DNA from: Dastarcus helophoroides
Lineage: Eukaryota > Arthropoda > Insecta > Coleoptera > Bothrideridae
Assembly: GCA_028583605.1 (NCBI GenBank)
Contig: CM053332.1
Coordinates: forward strand, 24,799,692 to 24,863,691
Direction: 5' to 3'
Length of the DNA stretch: 64,000 nucleotides
Shown: positions 36,540-46,362 of the stretch, one piece after another
Position numbering within the stretch: position 1 is the stretch's first letter
How the letters are laid out: every line of letters starts with the position of its first letter
Notes under the pieces: generated by a model
Told to the model about the DNA's origin: nothing
Seen by the model: the letters and a program-made list of their open reading frames with translations, nothing else
Databases searched by the model: none
Position numbers and translations under genes: made by a program

Positions 36540-39500
36540 AATTTTTTATTACCCCAAATTTCGACTTTCTTGAAATATGTATGCATGGAGTAGAATTTTC
36601 GAGAAAAAAGTCGAAATTTTGAGTTTAAAGTCGACATTTTACAAAAGCATAGAAAGGCATTGATTAAAAAAAATTATATTTAGAGATTTAGATATTTTAC
36701 AAAAGCGTAAAAAGTACACTGATTATAAAAAAAATGTTTGGGGATTTCGACTTTTTTGTCAAAAACTCGGTTTTTTTTTAAATTTCGATTTTTTTTCTCG
36801 AAATTTCGACTTTAAACTCGAAATTTCCACTTAACACTCGAAATTTCCACTTTTTTCTCAAAAATTCGACTTTTTTTCTTGACATTTCTACTTTTTTCTT
36901 AAAATTCCGATACTAATGTCGAAATTTCGACTTTAATATCGAAAATTTTTTCGAATAAGTCAAAATTTCTACGCTATGGTCAAATTAGGCAGATGACAGT
37001 TGCGTCCCACCACTCCTCTTTCCCAACAATCTTGATAGTTTGTAGTAGGGTGCGTTCAATAATTGCTATTTTTAGTTAGCAAAATTTGATCTTCTTTTTA
37101 GAAATTTCGAGATGAAAGTTGAAAATTCGAGAAAAAAATCGAAAGTTCGTGATTAAGATCAAAATTTCGAGAAAAAAGTCGGAATTTGAAAAAAAAAGTC
37201 GAAATTTCGAGAAAAAGGTAGAAACTTCGAAAAAAAGCTGAAGTTTCAGAAAAACGTTAGTCGAAATTCCGAGAAAAAAGTCGAAATTTGAGAAAAAAGT
37301 CGAAATTTTTAGAAAAATAGCCGACATTTTGAATTTAAAGCTGAAATTTCGAGAAAAATGTCGAAATTTTGATATTAAGGTTAAAATTTCGAGAAAAAAG
37401 TCGATATTTGAGAAAAAAGTCTAAAATTGAGGAAAAAAAAACGAAATTTCGAGCAAAAAAGTCGAACTTTTCAGATTAAGACCGAAATTTTGAGAATAAA
37501 GTCGAAATTTTAAAATAACGTCGAAATTTCGAGAAAAAAGTCTAAAATTGAGAAAAAAAAACGAAATTTCGAGAAAAAAGTCGAACTTTTCAGATTAAGG
37601 CCGAAATTTCGACGAAATGGTCAAAATTTGAAAATAACGTCGAAATTTCGAAAAAAAGTCGAAATTTCGAAAAAAAGTCGAAATTTCGAAATATTTCGAG
37701 CAAAAATTCGAAATTTGAGAATAACGTCGTAATTTCGAGAAAAAGTAGAAATTTTGAAATATTTCGAGCAAAAAGACGAAATTTCGAGAAAAAAAGTCGA
37801 AATTCGCGAAAAAAATCGAAATTTCGATAAAGGTCGAAACTTAGATAAAAAAAAGGACAAAATTTTGAGTATAAAGTCAAAATTTTGAGAGAAAAGTCGA
37901 AATTTCGGTATTAAGGTCAAAATTTTAAGAAAAAAGTCGATATTTGAGAAAAAAGTCGAAAATTGAGAAAAAAACCGAAATTTCGAGAAAAAAGTCGAAC
38001 TTTTCAGATTAAGGTCGAAATTTCGAGAAAACAGTCGAAATTTTGAGAAAAAGTCGATTTTTCTAGAAAAAAAGTCGATTTTTCTAGAAAAAAAGTCGAA
38101 GTTTGAGAAAAACGTAAGTCGAAATTCCGAGAAAAAAGTCGAAATTTGAGAAAAAAGTCGAAATTTCCAGAAAATTAGTCGACATTTTGAGTTTAAAGCC
38201 TAAATTTCGAGAAAAATGTCGAAATTTCGATATTAAGGATAAAATTTCGAGAAAAAAGTCGATATTTGAGAAAAAAGTCTGAAATTGAGAAAAAAAAAAC
38301 GAAATTTCGCGAAAAAAGTCGAACTTTTCAGATTAAGGCCGAAATTTCGACGAAAAAGTCGAAATTTGAAAAAAACGTCGAAATTTCGAGAAAAAGTCGA
38401 AATTTCGAAATATTTCGAGCAAAAATTCGAAATTTGAGAAGAACGTCGAAATTTCGAGAAAAAGTAGAAATTTCGAAATATTTCGAGCAAAAAGACAAAA
38501 TTTCGAGAAAAAAAGTCGAAATTTGCGAAAAAAATCGAAATTTGCGAAAAAAATCGAAATTTCGACAAAGAAAGGTCGAAATTTCGATCAAAAAAGGTCA
38601 AAATTTTGAGTATAAAGTCGAAATTTTGCGAGAAATGTCGAAATTTCGATATTAAGGCCAAAATTTCGAGAAAGAAGTCGAAATTTGGGAAAAAAAACGA
38701 AATTTCGTTAAAAAGGGCAAATTTTCGAGAAAAAAATCAAATTTTGAGAAAAAAGTTAAAATTTCGAGAAAAAAGTCGAAATTTTGAGAAATAAAGTCGA
38801 AATTTGAGAAAAAAAATCTAAATTTCGAGAAAAAAGTCGAAATTTCGAGCTTAAAATCGAAATTTGAGAAAAAAAGTTGAAATTTCCTAAAATGAGATTT
38901 TTTTAATCGATGTTTTTTCTACGCCTTTGTAACATTCCGAAAAAGTGAAAATTTCCAGAAAAAAGTCAAAATTTCCAAAAAGAGTCGAAATTTTGAGAAA
39001 AAAGTCTAAATTTGAGAAAAAAGTCGAAGTTTGAGAAAAAAGTCGAAATTTCTAAACACAACATTTTTTTTTAATCGATGTTTTTTTTGCGCCTTTGTAA
39101 CATTCCGAAAAAGTGAAAATTTCCAGAAAAAAGTCAAAATTTTCAAAAAGAGTCGAAATTTCGAAATATTTCGAGCAAAAATTCGAAATTTGAGAAGAAC
39201 GTCGAAATTTCGAGAAAAAGTAGAAATTTCGAAATATTTCGAGCAAAAAGACAAAATTTCGAGAAAAAAAGTCGAAATTTGCGAAAAAAATCGAAATTTG
39301 CGAAAAAAATCGAAATTTCGACAAAGAAAGGTCGAAATTTCGATCAAAAAAGGTCAAAATTTTGAGTATAAAGTCGAAATTTTGCGAGAAATGTCGAAAT
39401 TTCGATATTAAGGCCAAAATTTCGAGAAAGAAGTCGAAATTTGGGAAAAAAAACCAAATTTCGTTAAAAAGGGCAAATTTTCGAGAAAAAAATCAAATTT

Positions 39501-40300
39501 TGAAAAAAAAGTTAAAATTTCGAGAAAAAAGTCGAAATTTGAGAAAAAAAATTTAAATTTCGAGAAAAAAGTCGAAATTTCGAGCTTAAAATCGAAATTA
39601 GAGAAAAAAAGTTGAAATTTCCTAAAATGAGATTTTTTTAATCGATGTTTTTTCTACGCCTTTGTAACATTCCGAAAAAGTAAAAATTTCCAGAAAAAAG
39701 TCAAAATTTCCAAAAAGAGTCGAAATTTTGAGAAAAAAGGCTAAATTTGAGAAAAAAGTCGAAGTTTGAGAAAAAAGTCGAAATTTCTAAACACAACATT
39801 TTTTTTTAATCGATGTTTTTTCTGCGCCTTTGTAACATTCCGAAAAAGTGAAAATTTCCAGAAAAAAGTCAAAATTTCCAAAAAGAGTCGAAATTTTGAG
39901 AAAAAAAGTCTAAATTTGAGAAAAAAGTCGAAGTTTGAGAAAAAAGTCGAAATTTCTAAACACAACATTTTTTTTTAATCGATGTTTTTTCTGCGCCTTT
40001 GTAACATTCCGAAAAAGTGAAAATTTCCAGAAAAAAGTCCAAATTTCCAAAAAGAGTCGAAATTTTGAGAAAAAAGTCTAAATTTGAGAAAAAAGTCGAA
40101 GTTTGAGAAAAAAGCCGAAATTTCTAAACACAACATTTTATTTTAATCGGTGTCCTTTCTACGCCTTTGTAAGATTTTCGATTTAAAAATTGTGAAATTT
40201 CAACTTTATTTTAGAAATTTCGACTCCAAATTTCGATATTTTTTTTCAAAATTTTCACATTAAAGTCGAAATTTTTACTTTAATCTCGGGATTTAAAGAA
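36540..40300. repeat. A/T-rich 19-20-bp array inside the hAT-like element
   Basis: The unit is about 19-20 bp, GAAATTTCGAGAAAAAAGTC or GAAATTTGAGAAAAAAGTC, in many diverged copies. Higher-order blocks exist: the stretch at about 38400-38890 is repeated almost exactly at about 39150-39615, and a block with AACGAAATTTCG and GTCGAACTTTTCAGATTAAG recurs near 37455, 37575, 37990 and 38310. Long K/F-rich open frames on both strands are compositional. Confidence 0.9.
38890..40160. repeat. About 168-bp higher-order repeat within the element
   Basis: TTAATCGATGTTTTTTCTGC (or close variants), followed by GCCTTTGTAACATTCCG, recurs near 38908, 39073, 39638, 39810, 39978 and 40145. Adjacent copies are about 165-171 bp apart; the one large gap (39073 to 39638) is the block duplicated from 38400-38890. 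Confidence 0.85.
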
Positions 40301-41729
40301 ACAGTCAACATTCCGTGATATTTTTTTTTTAAATTGATGTTCTTTCTACGCTCTTGTAATTTTTACTTTAAAAAATAGTCGATTCTTGACCGGTGATAAG
40401 CTAAATACGTAAACTCAAAATAGATATTAGGAAATTTTTCTTTGGTAAGTTTCACGTTTTTATTTGTCAAATTTATATAATGTAAAGGTCACTTCACTTT
40501 TACTAATTAATAAAATGAAAAAAAAAATAAAATAAAAGAAACGAATGCGTAAAAGTAATTGATGTATGTTCTTATATTTTCTGAAGAGTATTTTCTAGAA
40601 ATTTTGATTATTTTTTCAAAATTCCGAGTTGAAATTGAAAATTCCAAGTTATTTTCTTCCCTTCTACGTCTCTATAAGCATATAGTCGATACGTATAAAC
40701 TTATAAACAATTTTTTGCCAAATTCTGCTGTTTTTTCTCAGAAATGTTTTATTTCAGAGTGATTTTGTGTATAAATATGGATATTTTTGCAAAAGTTTAG
40801 CTCTCTTTTAGAGATTTTGATTGTAATTTGTGATTATATTTTTTTTAAACTTCGAGCTTCCAGAAATATCTTTCACAAATGTTTTACTTAAAACTTAAAT
40901 TATTTTTTAAAATTTTCGCGATTTATTTTGGAGGGGAAAACTTAAACTAAATGTTGCTGCAAATATAACGGAAATTACACTATTTTCTAGGTGCAGTTTC
41001 ATAAATTTTCTATACATTGCAATATTTTTCGAAATTTCGATTATTTTTAGAAATTTTCGAAATATCAACTTCTTTTGTAAAATTCTTTTCACTTTCTTTT
41101 AAATTTTGATTCAAATTCAACATTTCGACTCTTTTGATAAACATATTTATACGTATTTTGATCTTATTTTCAAAATATTCATTTTAATTTAGTTTAGTTT
41201 CAAGTTTGGACTTTTAATTTTTCTTTTATTTAAACAAAATTTTCAGTTGATATTTTAACTTTTTATATTTTTGAAACTTAATTTTTATTTAACATTTTGA
41301 AATAGCTTAGAAATATCTACATTTTTATTTTGCCATTTCGACTTTAAGATCAAAATTTCTAAAAAATGATTTTATAAATTTCGCTTTTCTAAAAATTTTC
41401 TTTTCAGTTTAGCTCGAAATATTTTCCATAATGTTAGCGTTTTTTTTGTTCAAAATTTTTATTTTTTCTTAAGATCTTTATTTTACAATTTCAGTTTTTT
41501 ATTTTTTTTCTAAATTTTTTGCCTTGCACTAAAAATTGTGTTTTTTTTTCAAATTTTAATCCTAGCACTAAGTAAAAGACCAAGACGTTTATTGATTTAA
41601 CAACTCAACTTTTTTTTTAAATTTTGCAATATTGCTCATTTCGAAGAAGTTTATGTCTCTAACATAAAAAAAGAGGGGGGAGTTGGACCCTCCCCGAACG
41701 AAAATCCTGGCTACGTGCCTGTTACGTTT

Positions 41730-43257
41730 ACAAAAGGAAAAATGAATTCCTCTTTATATTATAACCTTTTTTTATAGCAATATTAAACGCTAGATCTAGA
41801 AAATATGAAGAAGTTTGGAATAGAAGACTTTTACTGGCGAAGTAGCCACTAATAACTTTGGCCAGAATTAAAAATGTTAACCAAGGTAACACTAAAGACA
41901 ATTACTTCGTAATTCATTCATTTTTTTATGGTTTTGTTGAATGCTACAACCTTTAACTCTAGTTTCTTAACCTAATCTTCCTCAAGTTAACTCTTTTAAT
42001 CTTAATCTTCGTAAAGCTTCTTTAAAAACAAAGTAATTTGTTAATTTCGTTAACAAAGAAATCGTAATTTTAAAAATCTAGGTATCCGGATGAGGTTAGT
42101 AGTTGACGAAAGTGTATGAAGAAGATGAAGAATGTTGGGTCGATAGTACCACTTCGATCGGTATCTGCTTATTATTCAAACTATAATTGATTGTATAATT
42201 CCACGAATGCACGGATAGTAAGTTGTATAAATCAAAACCAGTCGTAAAAATAAATACATCCGAGCTCGTTAGCAACTGTGAGTTACATGCACTTTTTGCA
42301 GACCATAAACAACCAACTACTTAATTTTGCAATGACATTATGGCACTGATCCGAGTGAAAAATACGCCGGAGCCGTAAATTATGAAAAATAAACAGTTGG
42401 CGTTCATATCTGGCCGTAAAGCTCTCAACCCCGGCAACATATTTCAACACCTTCGTTTTTTCTTCGTCGTTTTGTTCGGCGCTAAGTACTTCTTCAGATA
42501 CCAGACGCCGAACGACCAACACTACGATACGCTTTTTACCAAATTAACACCAACACAACCTAAAGCTAGCTTAAGCTCGTTTTGTTGCCATCGGATTTAC
42601 CCACCACCATTCGCTTTGTTCAAACAAGCGTATTGAGTTGTCCCATTCTAAAACCAAAAAATGTGGTGAAAAACAATTTCAAAAATTCCCGCTTTCACAC
42701 AACGCCCACGCAGGGGCGAGTGCCCTAAATAATAACCGTCGATCGGCGCGTCGACGTTGTGATTATGCAGATTGCCCTCGGAATAATGTTCCAGTTGTTT
42801 CAGTTATAAATCACTGAAATAAAAGAACGCTTTAACGGTGGGAAACGAGAGACGCTGAGATAGTATTGAAAGATTATAAAATTGGTTTACAAAAGAACTA
42901 CATAGCACCTCTACCGGTGTACGCGGCAACCATAACAGATCTACCGATTCAATTTGAGATAATATTTCATGGATAAACAAGTCCCTGATCGGACAGCTAC
43001 ATTATCTCTCTGTAATATTCCTTCGGGTTAAAAAATACGTTCGCATTTATTCATCCTTTTTTTCGCGCATAAACAGCAGCGTTGCGGCTTAGGGACGAAA
43101 ATTTAAAGCGTGCTGGCGTCGTATCCTTCCACTTTCACAATCCTTGACGGTACTACTACCACCATGTATTCTGAGCGGGGTGTCACTGTAGCATGAGGAC
43201 GTTTTCACTTTAATCTCATCATGAAATCATTAACCTGTAACCTAATTGACGGGGAAC
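41730..43257. other. Non-repetitive island, no gene seen
   Basis: Begins at the right target duplication of the hAT-like element. Two overlapping opposite-strand open frames of about 80 codons (42283-42522 minus, 42382-42636 plus) have no recognisable domains. The sequence is otherwise unique, with no splice-flanked coding stretch I can support. Confidence 0.4.
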
Positions 43258-43289
43258 CTTCGCTACACAAATGTAATTGTGTAGCGAAG
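43258..43289. repeat. Perfect 13-bp inverted repeat (hairpin)
   Basis: CTTCGCTACACAA and its exact complement TTGTGTAGCGAAG are separated by ATGTAA. It is followed directly by TACAGTAAGACTCCGCTTAA, which resembles the ends of pogo/Tigger-type transposons. A matching second end was not found, so the origin stays open. Confidence 0.6.
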
Positions 43290-43605
43290 TACAGTAAGAC
43301 TCCGCTTAACGCTGCTCCGTTTAGCGCTTTTTTTATTAGAATAATGAGATATACCTGAAAATGGCAGGCACCATTGGGCTTCCCCTAAATTTAAAGTAAA
43401 TACAACATACATATTGTAACGCAAATAGATGAAATAGAATTTAGAATAGAATTGTAGAATTTAGTAAATAAAAAAAGTTTCTAGAAGGATCTGATAAGGG
43501 GAAAGCGCTCGCGATAACAAAACAAACGGCAGATAAGCGTTCCAGAAATTTCGGCAAATTATAAGCCTCATCTGCCGAAAAGTTCTAGAAGCTGGGAGCC
43601 AAAAC

Positions 43606-43613
43606 TATATAAG
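43606..43613 (+). promoter_or_regulatory. TATA box of the solo LTR
   Basis: TATATAAG within CTATATAAGGCGG, about 190 bp from the left LTR end, the expected place for an LTR core promoter. Confidence 0.6.
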
Positions 43614-43982
43614 GCGGTCAGCTTTCCCTCGAGTTAGTTCGCTAGCGCACCTAACAACACGAGCGCGGTCGACGGCACGCGCTAAAGAAGGTGGACCGAG
43701 TAGCCTTCTTTAGAGTGACTGCTTTCGATCACGGACGCCTGCCATCGGAGGTGAATTAAGTAGCTTTCGATCGGCGGTCTCCGCAGCTTACAAAATTGTC
43801 ACCACAGTAATGCTCACTAAAAGACGGCGGTCAAAGGAACGAAAGTTTCGGAACCGCGTTAAAATACCAAAGATCCATGATGCCTCGAGTTAGTCAGTTA
43901 GAGTCAGTGTAGTTAGTAAGTTAGTAGTTAGAAGTACATAAGTGAGTTATTGTTCAGTTGAAGTGTACCGAGTTAATTCAGT

Positions 43983-43988
43983 AATAAA
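43983..43988 (+). promoter_or_regulatory. Poly(A) signal of the solo LTR
   Basis: AATAAA 50 bp before the right LTR end, followed by GTGGGTCTTATT, a plausible downstream element. Confidence 0.6.
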
Positions 43989-46094
43989 GTGGGTCTTATT
44001 CGATAAGTGTAATCAATTCGAACCGATAAGCCCGCAACAATATAAAATTACTAACATTTTAATTATAAATAATAAGTGGACGACATGCCTATTTAAAATT
44101 CAAAACATGTAAATTCTACAGGACGTTCCTTATACCCATTATCGTATGTTACTACAATGGCAGGCGTATTGGATGCATCCAAGTACCGATATGACAAAAA
44201 TTTCGACTTTTATGCAAAAATAGCTGCTTGATAATCATTGCGAGTTACATATATGGAAGAAGACGCTTTTTTAAATGTAAAACGTAATTGGCAGGCGAAT
44301 CTGACTTTATCAAATGGATGGCAGGCGTATTTAATGTTTAAAACTTGAAACTTCTACAGACGATTTAGTACACTCATTATTATATGTTATTGCAATGGCA
44401 GGCGAATTGGATGCGTCCAAGTACTAATAGAAGACAAATTTCCATTTTCAAGCAAAAATAGCTCCTTGATAACTATTGTGATTTACGTATATAACAGTAG
44501 ACACTACTTTAAATATAAAACCCAATTGGCAGGCGATTCTGACAATACCAAGTGGATGGCAGGCGTATTTAAAACTTGAAACTCTGGTAGAACATTTAGT
44601 ACACTTATTATCACATGTAACTGCAATGGCAGGCGAATTGGATGCGTTCAAGAAGTGACAAAAGATAAATTTCAATTTTTATGAAAAAATATTTTTATGA
44701 TAAATATAAGAATTAACGAATATCAAAGAACACACTTTTTTAAATGTAACACCTAAATGGCAGGCGATTCTGACAATAGTAAGGGGATGGCAGGCGTATT
44801 TAAAATTTGAAACTTCTATAGAACATTTAATATACTCATTATAACATGTTACTGCAATGGCAGGCGAATTGGATGCTTCCAACTAGTGACAAAAGACAAA
44901 TTTTCATTTTTATGCAAAAATAGCCCCTTGATAAAAATTGCAATTTACGTATATGGAAGTATACCCTTTTTTTAATGTAAAAGTTAAGGGGCAGGCGATT
45001 CTGACAATACTAAGTGGATGGCAGGCGTATTTAAAACTTGAAACTTCTGTAGAACATTTAATACACTCTATTATCACATGTAACTGCAATGGCAGGCGAA
45101 TTGGATGCGTGCAAGTAGCGACAAAAGACAAATTTCCATTTTTATGAAAAAATATTTTCTTGATAAATATTACAATTAACGTATATCAAAGAACACACTT
45201 TTTTAAATGTAAAACCTAATTGGCAGGCGATTCTGACAATAGTAAGGGGATGGCAGGCGTATTTAAAATTTGAAACTTCTATAGAACATTTAATATACTC
45301 ATTATAACATGTTACTGCAATGGCAGGCGAATTGGATGCTTTCAACTAGTGACAAAAGACAAATTTTCATTTTTATGCAAAAATAGCCCTTTGATAAAAA
45401 TGACAATTTACGTATATGGAAGTATACCCATTTTTGAATGTAAAATCTAAGGGGCAGGCGATTCTGACAATACTAAGTGGATGGCAGGCGTATTTAAAAC
45501 TTGCAACTTCTGTAGAACATTTAATACACTCATTATCACATGTAACTGCAATGGCAGGCGAATTGAATGCGTGCAAGTAGCGACAAAAGACAAATTTCCA
45601 TTATAATGAAAAAATATTTTCTTAATAAATATTACAGTGAACGTATATCAAATAACACACTTTTGTAAATGTAAAACCTAATTGGCAGGCGATTCTGACA
45701 ATAGTAAGGGGGCGGCAGGCGTATTTATAATTTGAAACTTCTACAGAACATTTAATATACTCCTTATAACATGTTACTGCAATGGCAGGCGAATTAGATG
45801 TGTCCAAGTACCGACAAAAGATAAATTTGTATTTTTAGGCATAAATAATTCTTTGATAAAAATTGCAATCTACATATATGGAAGTAGACATTCTTTTAAA
45901 GGTAAGGGCAGGCAAATCTGACAATAGGCATGATGACAGTATTGAAAAAATAGAAATGAGTGGTACGAAATAAAAATATTTGTTGAAACGATCATAAAAA
46001 AAATGTTTTAAATTTAAAATAAGCATTGAGATTACTACGATTTTCAATAAAATAAATGTGTAAAACCCTACAGTCAGCCATTTTAGTTGAAACA

Positions 46095-46116
46095 CCAATC
46101 ACAGCGAATGACGTCA
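46095..46116 (+). promoter_or_regulatory. CCAAT box and CRE (TGACGTCA)
   Basis: CCAAT at 46095-46099 and the palindrome TGACGTCA at 46109-46116, about 140-155 bp before an ATG frame. The arrangement resembles a TATA-less promoter. Function is inferred from motif content only. Confidence 0.4.
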
Positions 46117-46251
46117 CTCGTCGTTCTCTATCTCGTTGTTTGAGGTTCTCTTGCGATTACGCGTTTCGAGTAATTTCTGCATTTATCTACTTTGTTTTGT
46201 TGTTTGATATTGGTTTTGCAATTTATATAAAAAAACCAATAATCAATAAAA

Positions 46252-46362
46252 ATGGAACAAGGTTTTAATGTAAATAACTCTAATTTGCCCCGGATTGATT
46301 TGTTGATGTTGGGAGAGTTTCTTGCACTAAAGACTTTTGCTCCTCTGAATTTCGAAATGTGA
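46252..46362 (+). pseudogene. Possible first-exon fragment of a transposon-derived gene
   Basis: A 36-codon frame starts at an ATG preceded by AATAAAA, stops at TGA (46360-46362), and is followed 10 bp later by a strong 5' splice-site match (GTAAGT, 46373-46378). The predicted peptide contains NLPRIDLLMLGEFLA. From memory this resembles the N-terminal start of a family of SWIM/YqaJ-like proteins that are multicopy in invertebrate genomes. The in-frame stop before the donor suggests decay or a frameshift. Identity is tentative. Confidence 0.25.

Larger units (their letters stand above)
36248..41721. mobile_element. Non-autonomous hAT-like DNA transposon, 5,474 bp
   Basis: Perfect 16-bp terminal inverted repeats: CAGGCACGTAGCCAGG at 36248-36263 and its complement at 41706-41721. 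The 8-bp target duplication TTACGTTT lies at 36240-36247 and 41722-41729. Subterminal sequences are also related in inverted form: GGACCCTCCCCGAA at 36283 and again near 41685, with a G-run close to each end. An 8-bp duplication and a CAGG... terminus fit the hAT superfamily. No transposase-like frame is present. The interior is an A/T-rich short-unit array (about 36540-40300) plus diverged AT-rich sequence (40300-41650). Mobilisation would have needed an enzyme from elsewhere. Confidence 0.9.
43415..44039 (+). mobile_element. Solo LTR of a Gypsy-like retrotransposon, 625 bp
   Basis: Starts TGTAACGC and ends GCAACA (TG...CA rule), with a 4-bp target duplication ATAT at 43411-43414 and 44040-44043. 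Inside are a TATA box (TATATAAG, 43606-43613) about 30 bp before a plausible start region, and a poly(A) signal AATAAA at 43983-43988 followed by T/G-rich sequence, giving an ordered U3-R-U5 layout. No primer-binding site, gag-pol or second LTR follows, so this is the product of LTR-LTR recombination. A 4-bp duplication and the TGT...ACA ends fit Gypsy (Ty3) elements; the family is inference. Confidence 0.85.

Noticed and set aside
36540..40300. K/N/F-rich open frames of 60-142 codons on both strands
   Set aside because: Overlapping frames on both strands of an A/T-rich short tandem array inside a transposon; composition alone explains them. No transposase motif is present.
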